Of a DNA stretch of 64,000 nucleotides, positions 33,936 to 43,839 are shown piece by piece (positions within the stretch are counted from its first letter, which is position 1; each line of letters begins with the position of its first letter). The notes under the pieces are model-generated. The model searched no databases, was not told the DNA's origin, and saw only the letters and a list, made by a program, of their open reading frames with translations. Source of the DNA: Acanthococcus lagerstroemiae (lineage: Eukaryota; Arthropoda; Insecta; Hemiptera; Eriococcidae); NCBI GenBank assembly GCA_031841125.1, contig CM063114.1, forward strand, positions 10,726,001 through 10,790,000, in the 5' to 3' direction. Position numbers and translations under genes: made by a program.

Positions 33936-34940
33936 TTTCTGTAAAAACTAAATTTGGGAAGCCCTAATCCAAATTAGGAAACCACCTACGGCCCGAGTCT
34001 TTGAACTCCAAAAGAATCTCAGATTAAGGTCAAGGCACGCCTATCAAAAATTTTTAGTATCAATTTTTTGATAGTGCCCGCGTTTTTGAAGTCTCGGATT
34101 TGTTCACTTCTGTTCTCAGAGGCGAGCAGAGACGACTATAGGAGGCAATCGTGCGAAAGGCAATTCAAAATGCACACGCATTGAATAATTTCTGTTTCTC
34201 TCCCCTTCACCGAGCGTCAATCCCGGGAGGGGCAATTTAGCATGTACAACAGTTGGATAGTTTTTCAATTCAGCATGTAGAAAAACATTCAAAAGCGACG
34301 CAAAAACTGCTCCCTCTTCATTCTTCCTCTTTCTGTCCCGGGAGTAATCTTTCAGGTAGATATGTTTCACGCGTTGTGGTAATTAAGATGACCAATATTA
34401 ATGATATATCGTTAAAAAATCGTTGGTACCATTTTTTCTTATTGCCTCCTTTTACTCAGATATTAGGATAATTCAAAACGATAAGGGCACGTTACCCTTC
34501 GAGGCGCATGCAAAAGATTCGCTTCTTTTCGGGTCACCCTATAAATCGCAATGCGATATGGAAAATAGCATTTAAAAATGTGGAAGACTTGATGAAAAAA
34601 TGCAAATAAACATTTTTTCTTCCTGTTTGTCCTCACATCGATATCAATTTCATCGATGCTTGTTTCAAGGAACGCTAGTCTATCTGTCACATCTTTTATT
34701 AGGTAAAATTTATAAATATTGACCGATCGAAATGTTATTTATTAATTGTCTGTGTCTTCCATAAAATAATGAGAATAGTGAACGCAACAGGGTATTTGCA
34801 TCGCAAAAACCCTAAAGACTTTCACTGTGCTGAGTAAACTACGATAATGTTGAGGTGTTGTATAATAAACTGTAAGTATGCTGGATAGAAAATTTGGACC
34901 GAACTAATCTGATGATGCGGAGTTCGACTATATCACGTGT
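33936..34940. other. noncoding DNA, no element recognised
   Basis: Frames at 34116-34370 (-), 34253-34471 (+) and 34463-34690 (-) are unsupported. No terminal repeats or tails are visible. Confidence 0.3.
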
Positions 34941-34944
34941 GTTA

Positions 34945-35130
34945 TGAGCGCAGAATCATTAGTCCTTCTCATCACAACCAAGCGCTTCTGTTTGACAGCC
35001 TCTCAAGGGTAACCCTTGAAATTAATCGATTGTTTGTACATAAACGTGTTAAAGTAACCATTGATAACTGACCGCAAAAGGGCTCTGGTAAACGAAGGCG
35101 CTTAGCTGTAAGAAGGACTAATGATTTTGC
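34945..35130. mobile_element. short MITE with about 45-bp inverted ends
   Basis: GCGCAGAATCATTAGTCCTT at the left faces ctaatgattttgcgc at the right; pairing continues through agcgctt/aagcgcc. The total is about 186 bases and noncoding. No target duplication could be fixed. It lies just before the LINE zinc motif at 35137. Confidence 0.55.
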
Positions 35131-35136
35131 GCTTTC

Positions 35137-35209
35137 GAGAAATGTGCTGTAGTCGCACTCACTGCGGACGAGGAGCAGAGGATACACCATGGCACACGCT
35201 ATTCGAGTG
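35137..35209 (+). pseudogene. R1-like LINE C-terminal zinc motif, fragment
   Basis: The plus-strand frame reads CCSRTHCGRGAEDTPWHTLF followed by ECEAF. C-G-x-x-x-EDTPxHTLFEC is the conserved C-terminal motif of R1/LOA-type LINE ORF2 proteins. Coding stops abruptly at the T-tract (35219) that is the poly(A) tail of the oppositely oriented chimera, so the fragment appears to have been interrupted by it. The upstream side is lost to the MITE at 34945-35130. Confidence 0.65.
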
Positions 35210-35218
35210 CGAGGCCTT

Positions 35219-36055
35219 TTTTTTTTTTTTTTTTTAACCGACGGGCGGCCAATCCCGGGATTTAACCCGGATGGCTCCGTGTATTACATATGTAATGAGC
35301 ACCTTAGATTCCTGCTTGAGCATACAGCGTTGTTTTAACGGTGGGGTCCCCAGCTTTGTCCGGCTTTTACCCTAAGGTTTATCACCGGGTGTCACAGGAG
35401 ACCCCTCACACTCCACGGCATCTCTCTTTATAGCCAAACCGGACCTCCCCTTATGGGGGAGGCGGGCCGTACATACTTATCTCTCTATATATTAATTTTA
35501 TATTACAATAAAATTGCGACTGAAGGCCACGTTGGGGGCTGCGCCCCGTTCGTGCCCTGCCTCTCGTACTGGAGGAGATGGAGATACGTCTGGACACCCG
35601 ACTTACTATGGTCTCACCTACAAGGGACGCCACCCGTCGCCCGTGATTGGCGGCAGTTTGGTGCTGTTTCTTCTCCTCCTTTGGCGACGGCGACGGTGGG
35701 GGCGACCTCTTCTGACCTCTTTGGGTTTGCCCCCACCCTCTGCCGGGTTCTTCGACCTCATCCGGTCCGGTCTTTGTCACCTGCGGGCAATGCGGGGTTT
35801 TCAAGTATCCATAAACTCTTGACTACACCCCGCATGTACCGCAGGTGCTCACGGCTGGTCCTTGTCCATATGTCCGACCTTCCGTCAGCCCACCGGATAC
35901 ACTCTCGAAAGACATGTCGAGGTGTCTCCGGGCCAGCACCGCAGGGGCACTGTGGGTCGCTGTCGTTGTGTTCCGATTTTGGTGGACCTCGAACCCTAGA
36001 CGCGAGGATTTGGAAACGGGCACGTTACCGCTTGGCCACACAGCGACGGATCACT
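35219..36055 (-). mobile_element. tRNA-headed, LINE-tailed chimeric retroposon with poly(A)
   Basis: On the minus strand the segment begins at 36055 with GTCGCTGTGTGGCCAAGCGG, an A-box, and GGGTTCGAGGTCC, a B-box, the same head as the SINE at 12663-12735. It then runs into a LINE reading frame (35990-35770) giving CPCGAGPETPRHVFREC and a stop after DKDRTG, then a 3' untranslated region of about 530 bases, and ends in a poly(A) of about 20 (T-run 35217-35238). The TCTCTATATATTAA motif lies inside the untranslated part at 35482 on the plus strand. The plus-strand frame 35453-36058 is a shadow. No target duplication was found. It is best explained as a tRNA/SINE-to-LINE template-switch product. 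Confidence 0.65.
35770..35990 (-). pseudogene. LINE ORF2 C-terminal end within the chimera
   Basis: About 70 codons are readable, from SDPQCPCGAGPETPRHVFRE to VVKSLWILENP and a stop after DRTG. C-x-C-G-x-G-x-E-TPxHVxxxC is the post-RT zinc motif of LINE ORF2. Nothing upstream of it is LINE-like; the tRNA head joins within about 30 bases. It is therefore a 3' end, not a decayed full element. Confidence 0.7.
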
Positions 36056-36059
36056 TAAG

Positions 36060-36370
36060 CGGTCCATACTTTACTTTATACTTTGCCTGATATTTGAACT
36101 ATTGAGCATCCTTTCTAAGAATGTATAGGTATGCAGTTCTACATAATTCACGACCTCTTCGATTGTAATTATTATAAGAGTTTATAGTAAATATTCGAAG
36201 TATGTATTTTATATTTGTCTTTGTTTTATGTGTTTCAGGTGAGTTCGATTGAATTGTGTTATTGACATTTTAGGAAGAATGAACGTGAGTAGCTTCTTGA
36301 GTCCTTCTAATTTTCGCACCCCCGGTGATTGGCCGAGGGATACGGTGCGCTGGGTGACTTCGCTTCTGCT
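36060..36370. other. noncoding DNA, probably intronic
   Basis: AT-rich DNA after the candidate donor site of the exon at 36374-36540 (minus strand). The open frame continuing through the donor to 36209 is taken as intron read-through. Confidence 0.3.
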
Positions 36371-36373
36371 TAC

Positions 36374-36540
36374 TGAATTTTGTACTCGAACTGACACATC
36401 AGTATGATAATCTTCGAATGCCAGTTGTTGCTTAGCATACTCTATCATTTGATTGCAATAGCGCTCAAAGCTGCCTGCCACATAACCGAACATGTTCATC
36501 TTGGTTATTTTGCCATCTAACTTCAAACAGTGCAAAAACC
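36374..36540 (-). CDS. candidate internal exon, unknown protein
   Basis: On the minus strand AG at 36542-36541 precedes 167 bases of open frame that end at GTAAGC (36373-36368). After two bases of a split codon come 55 codons, FLHCLKLDGKITKMNMFGYV then AGSFERYCNQMIEYAKQQLA then FEDYHTDVSVRVQNS, finishing in phase 0. Composition is balanced and protein-like, with mixed charged, aromatic and Cys residues, unlike the low-complexity chance frames around it. The polypyrimidine tract is weak. I do not recognise the family. It could be an exon of a conserved gene whose other exons lie outside the window, or an isolated relic. Confidence 0.4.
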
Positions 36541-36544
36541 CTAC

Positions 36545-38040
36545 TGTCTTACAGCTCAGAGCTGTGGAACTTGTTATGTGGATTGGATCTAAGCTGAAAC
36601 ACTGACGCCTTCAAATTGGCTCAAATTCTGGATGCTAGTTTTCGACTTCGAAACATCTCAAAAGACAAAACATAATTCCGATAATTTCAGAGTCACCGGC
36701 CCGGGATGGAAAAGAGAAGAAAAAATTCTGCCACGTGCATTCAATCAAAGCTTTTTCGGAGCCCACACACCGCCGCAAATTGCGAACTACGTTTCTGTAT
36801 TATTTGCAATTTTTTTTCATCAATCACTAATTGACGTGACGCGACGCGTACAGTCCACAGACGCGGTTAAGTAATAGATTTCTTCCTTCTTATCCTTTTG
36901 TTACTTCCTTCTATTATTTTGGTGCCTCTGAACACACACACAAGGAAAAGGCGAGTCTCATCTCCGCGGCACATTACACCCACGATTCTGTATACGAGTT
37001 TTCAAAAGGCTAATCAACGTGCTTTTGAAAGTACATTAATTTTAGCGACTCTGACGTTCGAGCCGCAGAATACTCGATTATACACCAGGGTGAGGGAGAG
37101 GGTTACTTATACATTATAATGAGGAGCATACTAGATTATTATAGGTATATCTTGTTAATGCACTGCAGCGAAGTCATCTTCACTACTTGAACTGATAGCC
37201 TTGTAAGATCTGTGACGACGTGACGAAAAAGTTCTAACTCCGACTCGTCTCTGTAATTAAAATTTACCTAGTCAACGGCGTTTTTAATATTCGATGAAAA
37301 AAAAAAATTAATAATTAGGTAAATATACGAGGAACTGAACGAGAGGCGTGTTTGACAATTGATTCAGGAAACGTACGAGGCCAACGTACTCGAATGAGGA
37401 AGAGATCGGAATCGGACATGCGATAGACTTCAGGGTTGGCAATTGATACTCCTATCGCTGCGGTATACTCGGCTACTCGTTATTTCACACATTCGCAGGT
37501 TCGACTGGATGAATAGGAACATATTAATTATTTTTCGTAAACATTACCCGACGATTTAAAAAAAAAAAAAAGTTCGTATACGACGCTAAATTCGATATAC
37601 ATGTTTCATTCATCTAGCCAGGTTGATTGTAAATTAACTTACGTTGCACGTGATGACAACAAACAACGAAGAACAGCTTATTGAACTCGCTCAATAATAC
37701 GTAATTAAGCCGGATGAATGAGCTACTGAGTTGTAACAACCGTGCAGATTTATCCGCACATTGCAAGGTCGATGATCTTGGTGCAATCGCATGCTTTCGA
37801 AGTCAGGTGAAGTAATGGCCGGATTGTTTAAATGTGCATCGTATCAGATGCAAGCAAGGAAAGATCAGAGTAGGTTAACCCAGAGAACTGTAGTTTTTCT
37901 TTATTCCAAAAATCATAAGAAACTCTCACTCATAACATGTCGCAGACGGATCTGCAACCACGGGAGAGCATTTTCATGTCTCAATTTTAATATCGAGTTA
38001 TCAGTAATCTATTATAAATGTCCCCGACTTCCTCGTGTAG
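36545..38040. other. noncoding DNA; holds one arm fragment of the 61.5-kb fold-back repeat
   Basis: No gene is recognised. At 37938-37980 the text (gatctgcaaccacgggagag and on) is a copy of part of the arm of the fold-back element at 61535-61977. The frame 37791-38045 runs across this copy and is not considered a gene. Confidence 0.35.
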
Positions 38041-38094
38041 TGTAACATTTTATATGCTTTCGCACCCAAAGAAAAAAAATTTCTATGGAAATTT

Positions 38095-38235
38095 TTTAAA
38101 AAAACAACACGGCTGCAGACTGCAGTCGCGCAGCAACAACACGGCTGCAGACTACAGTCGCGCAACAACAACGCGGCTGCAGACTACAGTCGCGCAACAA
38201 CAACGCGGCTGCAGACTGTAGTTGCGCAGGGCGCA
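38095..38235. repeat. tandem repeat, four units of about 30 bp
   Basis: aacaacacggctgcagacta, then cagtcgcgcagc or a close variant, is repeated four times. Two further units of the same sequence occur at 40688-40752 and remnants at 39720-39740. It belongs to the wider repeat family whose other parts (acggttttcgctcaagtata) lie at 39590-39625, 39775-39810, 40555-40585 and 40815-40850. Confidence 0.75.
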
Positions 38236-38330
38236 GCAAATATCAACCACTGAATTCGTATCGAGAAAGCGTTAGTTCCGTTTCGCACTACACCGTGTTG
38301 CTGGAACGGCAGCCGTGAAGACTGTCGGAT

Positions 38331-38501
38331 AGAGCTCTATAACTTTGTGTGAGTACGATCGTCCGCCATTTTGACTCCAACTGCGCCTGTGGATGCCGAA
38401 TCCGACTATGCGGAGTGTACCGCGTAGTCAATTCGGCATCCACGGGTAAGGTTGACGTCAAAATGGCGGACGATTATACTCACACGAAGTTATAGAGCTC
38501 T
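38331..38501. mobile_element. hairpin MITE H1, 171 bp
   Basis: Ends AGAGCTCTATAACTT are exact inverses and arms of about 80 bases pair with few mismatches (gtccgccattttgac against gtcaaaatggcggac). It sits in the left arm of H0 after gtcggat. The same gtcggata phrase occurs three times in a row to the right (38503-38530), as if the target duplication had been amplified. Confidence 0.75.
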
Positions 38502-38612
38502 AGGTCGGATAGGTCGGATAGGTCGGATATCACACGTAGAGAATGGGAGCGTTCACACTTGGTCTTCACGGCTGCCGTTCCGACTCGTGTGAACGCTCCC
38601 ATTCTCTATGTG

Positions 38613-39337
38613 TAGGGAAATTCCTTGGAAAGAAATTTATAAATTTTTCCAAATAAATATGTCTTTCCGAAAAAAAAAAATGGAAATTTATGGAAACTTT
38701 GGAAATTTTCAAATTCTTGTATGAAAATATACGCCTTTTTTTTATGTACACACCTTTTTTGATGAAAATCTGAGCCATTTAATTAAAATTAAAGCTGTTT
38801 GACTATCTTTTGTTCTTGAGTTGAGTGTAGAACTATGAAAGTAGTTCTCGATTAAATCTTATTCAACAATTAAGGCAGTTTTATGTCAAAAAGTTCTTCC
38901 ATATACTTGTGGATTGAACTGAGCTACTTCAAGTCCAGTGCAGTAGCTAGGAAATGGAATAAAAATTGATTCTTCAGTCTTTACTTAGTACATATTTTTG
39001 TGAAATAATTTAAAAAAATGATAATAATTCGTATTATTCTCTGTCATGAATGGTTACAATGTCTGGAATGTACAATGTACGAGAAGAAAAAATTATCAGT
39101 TAGACTTTCTGTGTGGTTGTAGCAAGTAGCACATTTAGGATCTAGAAAGTAATAAAAGGTTTCATGTAGTCTATTAAAAAAATGTAAAGCCTACTATTAC
39201 AGATCGTCAAGAGATAGAATTCAGTGAGAAAGCCCTAAAAATAAATAAATAAATAAAGTTTTGGAAATGAATAAAAAATATATTTCTTTCCAAAAATTTC
39301 TTACTTTTCCAAGGAATATTTCCAAGGCACATCCCTA
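38613..39337. mobile_element. hAT-like non-autonomous element, 725 bp
   Basis: The left end TAGGGAAATTCCTTGGAAAG and the reversed right end TAGGGATGTGCCTTGGAAAT are terminal inverted repeats. Flanking 8-mers are TCTATGTG (38605-38612) and TCTACGTT (39338-39345), similar at 6 of 8 positions. The interior is AT-rich, with an AAAT microsatellite at 39239-39258 and no transposase frame. Confidence 0.65.
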
Positions 39338-39344
39338 TCTACGT

Positions 39345-39517
39345 TAGGGCTCTATAGTTTCACCTGGGTATACTAAGCCACCATTTTGGTTCATACTGCG
39401 CCCGTCGATGCCGAATTGACTACGCGTTACGCTCCGCATATTCGGATTCGGCATCCACGGGCGCAGTATGAACCAAAATGGCGGCTTAGTATACCCAGGT
39501 GAAACTATAGAGCCCTA
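39345..39517. mobile_element. hairpin MITE H2, 173 bp
   Basis: TAGGGCTCTATAGTTTCACC at the left is matched by its reverse complement at the right. Arms pair nearly perfectly (gcgcagtatgaaccaaaatg against its reverse). TCTACGT flanks both sides (39338-39344 and 39518-39524). The loop region (gatgccgaattgactacg) is shared with H1, but the arm sequences of the two families differ. Confidence 0.75.
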
Positions 39518-39600
39518 TCTACGTGTGATATCCGACCGTTTTCACGGCTGCCGTTCTGGCAACACGGCGTAGTGTGAAACAGGGCTTACGGTTTTCGCTC

Positions 39601-41385
39601 AAGTATACCCATGGCTGGAAGAAAATGGTAGTGTTAACCACTGAACTGAATTGTCACCACCGAGAGCTAAAGAACGGTGAGCCTAACTGAGCTGGAGATG
39701 AGAGAAGAGAAAAGAAGAAGAACTGTAGTCGCGCAAAGCGCAATAAAGATCAAGATCAATGAGCACATTGCTGGAGTTACGGTTTTCGCTCAAGTGTACC
39801 CATGGCTGGAAGAAAAAAATTAATTTTTAATCCAGATGCACGGAAAACGCTTCTTTGTGGGTCTATTTACCGTTCCGAAAGTCTTACTTTGTAGCTCCAA
39901 GTTTAATACAGGACTGTAATTTACTTTACAGAATACTGTTCTGTAAAGTAAAAATTACAGTCCGCTCCTTTATCAACTTACGCATACCACCGCCGCGAGC
40001 GCTAATGTGCTACTCATTTCATTATGAAGCGCTGTGTGGAAAAAAGATTTTCGATCAACGAATTTCTTTTTTATCAGTCGAAACCCCTTTTTCTACGTAG
40101 CGCTTCATTTTTTGACTTCAGAGTTCAAACCGTGATGTACACAGTTTCGAGTTTCGACTTTTGTTTTACCGGCACTATCGATATTTTCCACGAAATTATC
40201 GATTGTTATCGGTAACTAAAATGTCCGATAGTTTACATCTCTAATTCGCTATTACCTGATCCATTCTCCAAAAACAAATAAAATTATATTTTTCCCGTAC
40301 ATCTGGATTAAAAAATATCTTGCACAGCCAGGCTCGAAGTGAGTGTGCAGGACTCGCGCGCTTGCGGCACTCGCTTACGGCTCGCTCCGCAAATTCACGC
40401 TCTCGACCTGCAAACACTCACTTTCGAGCCTTGACCTGCAATATACTATTCCATGGAAATGTCAACCCCTGAATTCGTGTCGGAAGAGTGTTACCGAGGG
40501 ACCGTTATCGGAAGAGCGTTACAGGGGAACCATTTTACGGTTCTCGAGCGTTACGGTTTTCCCTCTCAAGTATACCCAGTAGTAAAAGCATATAAAATGC
40601 TAAAATTTCAATCATGTCAGTGCACATGGATGAAAGAATGTTGAGGAGGGGTATAACGTTTGGTACAATCCATGGAAATTTCTATTAACAACATGGCTGC
40701 AGACTGCAGTTGCGCTGCAATAACACGGCTGCAGACTGTAGTCGCGCAGGGCGCAGCAAGATCAATACATATCAATCAGCACAAAGCTGGAATAAAAAGC
40801 GTTGGGGGGGGGGGCGTTACGGGTTTCGCTCAAGTATACCCATGGCTATAAAAGCCCGGTTGTTAATAAAAGTTTCCATGAACATTTTTTTCGGGTCGGC
40901 GCAGCTGAGCCTTATACAATGAAAAAGTAGTAGTAATCAAGTTCTACCTAACGCAACAGTGGCGCTTGCAGTTTAAAATGTAAGTATGTGGACAAGCAAA
41001 CAAGATACTCGAGAATGAGTCGTGTTTGCTTTTGACAGTGGCACTTGTGGTTTTAAATGTAAAAGTGAACGTAATCATGTGTAAGAAAAACAGATAGAAA
41101 GATGGTTTTACATTATGCTTACAGTCGTGACTCGAGGTATCAACGTAAGGAATCGATGAAAGGAACTCATTTTGTGAGGTTTGTAATATTATTGTGTATG
41201 ATTCTCGCTGAAATTAGGGTCGGCGTGAACCAACTGACATTTGTAAACAAAATCGCTAACACCACATTTCAGAAGCTTCCATCCTTTTTCTTTCTTGCGT
41301 TCCTATTATCCAGATCTCACATTCGTACAATGTTATATTCCAGATATAAGTTTAGAGAAATCTCAGTCTTCCAAATCTATTGAAG
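39601..41385. other. repeat debris with two small hairpins
   Basis: Copies of the tandem-repeat family cover parts of 39590-39830 and 40440-40860. A 52-base hairpin with 23-base arms lies at 39912-39963 (gactgtaattt / aaattacagtc). A palindromic segment with arms ggctcgaagtgagtgtgcag lies at 40329-40433. The frame 41102-41383 (93 codons, hydrophobic middle) has no recognised domain. No gene is assigned. Confidence 0.4.
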
Positions 41386-41391
41386 ACAATT

Positions 41392-41625
41392 GGACGCTGT
41401 TAAGCAAAAGCTGCCCAAGCGACAAAATCTGTTTTTTGAGAAAACGTAACATTAAAAGCCAATGAATAATGCCGGTTTATGAACATAGCGTTTACTGATA
41501 AGCGTGGGTATACATTTTTGTATCGGGAAATAATTTTAAAAAATTTCGCTTTTTACGTTTTTTCCAACAATACTAATAACTCATTCAACAAATGACGTTT
41601 GGACAGTTTTTGCTTAAAAGCGTCC
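41392..41625. mobile_element. MITE, 234 bp, 4-bp target duplication AATT
   Basis: GGACGCTGTTAAGCAAAAG at the left and its inverse at the right, with AATT at 41388-41391 and 41626-41629. It is a second copy, in opposite orientation, of the family at 13905-14151. The internal text (aagcgacaaaatctgt, tttgagaa, catagcgtttg/a) is shared. Confidence 0.75.
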
Positions 41626-41629
41626 AATT

Positions 41630-42505
41630 ACAACCTAAGTGGTGTTATTGATAAAACATACAATTTAATTATCAAAGCAATAAAAACAGCAGCAGAAAAA
41701 GCAAAAGAGGATCGGAAAGAAACAATTGAGTTACTTATAAACCAAAAAAATGTTATTGAAATATATTACAACTAAAAACAACTGCATTCACAGAAATGAG
41801 AATATACAGAGGAAAGAAATTATTAGAAAAACGCTCGAAGGCAATAAAAGTATCAAAAGTATGAAAAAGAGTGGATCACATATTTCATAAACTACAAAGG
41901 GGGAAAATGTATGACAGGAGGGGAATTAACAAGACTATTACAAAGTTCTATAAGAATTTATACAAAGGGAATGGAAAATGTGACTATGAGGAAAAAACAA
42001 ACAACGAGGATACAAAAAGTACAGAAAAGGAATCCCGTTGAACATTTTTACATCGGTAAAATAGCGGTACGCGTGAGCGAGTGCCCACGAACTAATACAA
42101 AAGCAAATAGTCTATAAATACAGTAAGAATTTTATAGGTGTAATGGAACTCATAGAGGTAAGATGTTGGTATCATCTCCGAAATACCTTCATCATCATAA
42201 GAGAGTGCAAAAACTGAAGTGCCAACGAAATACCGACAAGCTGCGTCGGTTAACTGGTTTTATTACACCCATTATACCGACATGTCGTGTAATAAGATTT
42301 TCACCTACTTTACCAACATTTTACGGATCAGAACATGAGGGTTTTGTCGGGATCGCCAACTTATCACCGATTCCTTTAGTCCTCGCGTGTAACCGTTTTC
42401 TGTGCGCATTCAAATTTGTATTTTTCAGTTATTTGTTGATTCTGTTCCATCACTGTTGTTGATTGCTGCTGTGTTGTATTATTGTGAATTTTTCTAAGTG
42501 ATACA
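41630..42505. other. noncoding DNA, presumed leader or upstream region of the exon at 42512
   Basis: A-rich, low-complexity stretch (41640-42110) followed by ordinary sequence. Frames at 41911-42117 and 42163-42462 have no recognised domain. Confidence 0.3.
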
Positions 42506-42511
42506 AATTCA

Positions 42512-42646
42512 ATGAAAATGGATGGTACCAGTACTGATGCAGCATCAAGCAGCAGGAAACGCCAATATTATTTACCCGGCAGAGGTTGTGTTTCGAAAGG
42601 CACCTATTATCGCCATCGGAACACTGGATTTTCAAATATGCCTGAG
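42512..42646 (+). CDS. candidate first coding exon, unknown protein
   Basis: ATG at 42512 opens 45 codons, MKMDGTSTDAASSSRKRQYY then LPGRGCVSKGTYYRHRNTGF then SNMPE, which end exactly at GAG|GTAGGT (42647), a good 5' splice site in phase 0. A second in-frame Met lies two codons on. The peptide is Ser/Arg/Tyr-rich and soluble, with no signal peptide. I do not recognise the family; a domesticated or transposon-encoded protein is possible. The terminal exon at 44901 does not share its phase, so if both belong to one gene another exon must lie between. Confidence 0.4.
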
Positions 42647-42989
42647 GTAGGTAATGAATTCACATATAGTTTTCCAAATACATAATGACACCTTGATATA
42701 ATTCATACCTTTATTCATGTATAATAGGTACGTCTATAGGCTAACAACATAAGTTTACACTTATCGAGAAGAACTTTGTTTTGAGCACATAATTTTTCAT
42801 TCTGAGCAGCAAACGTATTCTGGGTCTCAGTTTGAAAGGGTACTGGGATCCTCTCAGTATATTCAGGAGTTATAAACGAAAAAGAACGTCCGACTTCCGG
42901 ACTTCTTGTGCCCCTCGTAACTTATATTCCACATACCTAGTATAGTACTATTTTGTGTCCCAGTCCCAGTTCATGTTTGGGGAAGTAAT

Positions 42990-43830
42990 AGATGCTCTGA
43001 AAAATAAATGAAGTGTTAATCCCTGAAGAAGAGAATTCGGTCCTATATAGTTTAAGGGGGGAAAAAGTAGTAGGCTTTTAAAAAGGAAGTGATTCGGTGA
43101 ATCTTCTGCGAGGAAAAGTGTTATGTTTAGACCCTCTAAAAGAGAAATGAAGTCGTAAACCCACGAGGTGAGAATTAAGTCATATACCTATAACCTGAGA
43201 GAAAAATGAAGTTGTAAGCTTCCAAATTCTCTGAAAAGAAATCAAGAGTAGTAGAACTTTTGGAAGAAAAATAGTGGTAACGCTATTTGAGAGAAACGGA
43301 GTCGTAAATCTGTCCAGAAAAAATGAAGGGGGTAGACCTTCTGACAGGTAAAGGTGGATATTTTGAGACGAATATGCGCTAGTAGAGCTTTTGAGAATGG
43401 AAGAAGGGGGTAAACCTATTGGGGAGGAATTAAGTCGATACCTGCTGAGAAAAACAAAGCGGGGAACCATAATGGGACAAATCATAGATCTTTTGAAAAT
43501 GAAATGAAATGGCAGATCTTCTAGGAGAGAAAATCAAACTACCAGGTGTCTTGAGAGAAACGAAATGGTAGATCTTCTGAGAAGGGAAAGAAACTGAAAA
43601 TCTTCTGGAAAAGGAATGTAGTGCTGGACCTACACAGCAGAATTTCTGAAGAATGATGTGACAAACTTTGTGGCGGAGAATTGGTGCGAGGGAATGTCTG
43701 TGAAATAAATTGTAGAACTTCTGATAAAGAAATGAAGTGGTGAACTTTCGGAAATAGGAAGAAATGATAGGTCTTAATGAGTCAAAAGTGAAGTGAGAAG
43801 TTCTGAGGGAGAAAAAAGATAGTGAGTGGG
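42990..43830. repeat. purine-rich minisatellite, unit about 40 bp, roughly 20 degenerate copies
   Basis: Units read like cttctgagaggaaatgaagt followed by ggtaga, with many substitutions. The minus-strand frame across it (43430-43906) shows the period as a recurring FxFQKIYxLS-type peptide every 13-14 residues. The array leads into the third Helitron-like 3' end, and internal tandem repeats of this kind are common in Helitrons. Confidence 0.65.
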
Positions 43831-43839
43831 AGGACCATG

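Larger units (their letters stand above)
38265..39600. mobile_element. outer hairpin element (H0) invaded by three later insertions
   Basis: The left arm (38265-38330 continued at 38502-38560) and the right arm (38578-38612 continued at 39518-39600) are reverse complements: gtttcgcactacaccgtgtt, ggaacggcagccgtgaa, gtcggatatcacacgtagag and gaatgggagcgttcacac all recur in reverse. A separate hairpin (H1) splits the left arm, and a hAT-like element plus a third hairpin (H2) split the right arm. H0 is itself inserted in the tandem-repeat family, between agaaagcgtta and ttacggttttcgctc. No coding. Confidence 0.7.

Noticed and set aside
35453..36058. Plus-strand frame of 201 codons
   Set aside because: It covers a minus-strand LINE C-terminus, 3' tail and tRNA-like head; no domain is seen in the plus-strand reading.
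38095..38235. CRISPR-like repeat
   Set aside because: The four units are directly adjacent without spacers, so it is a plain tandem repeat.
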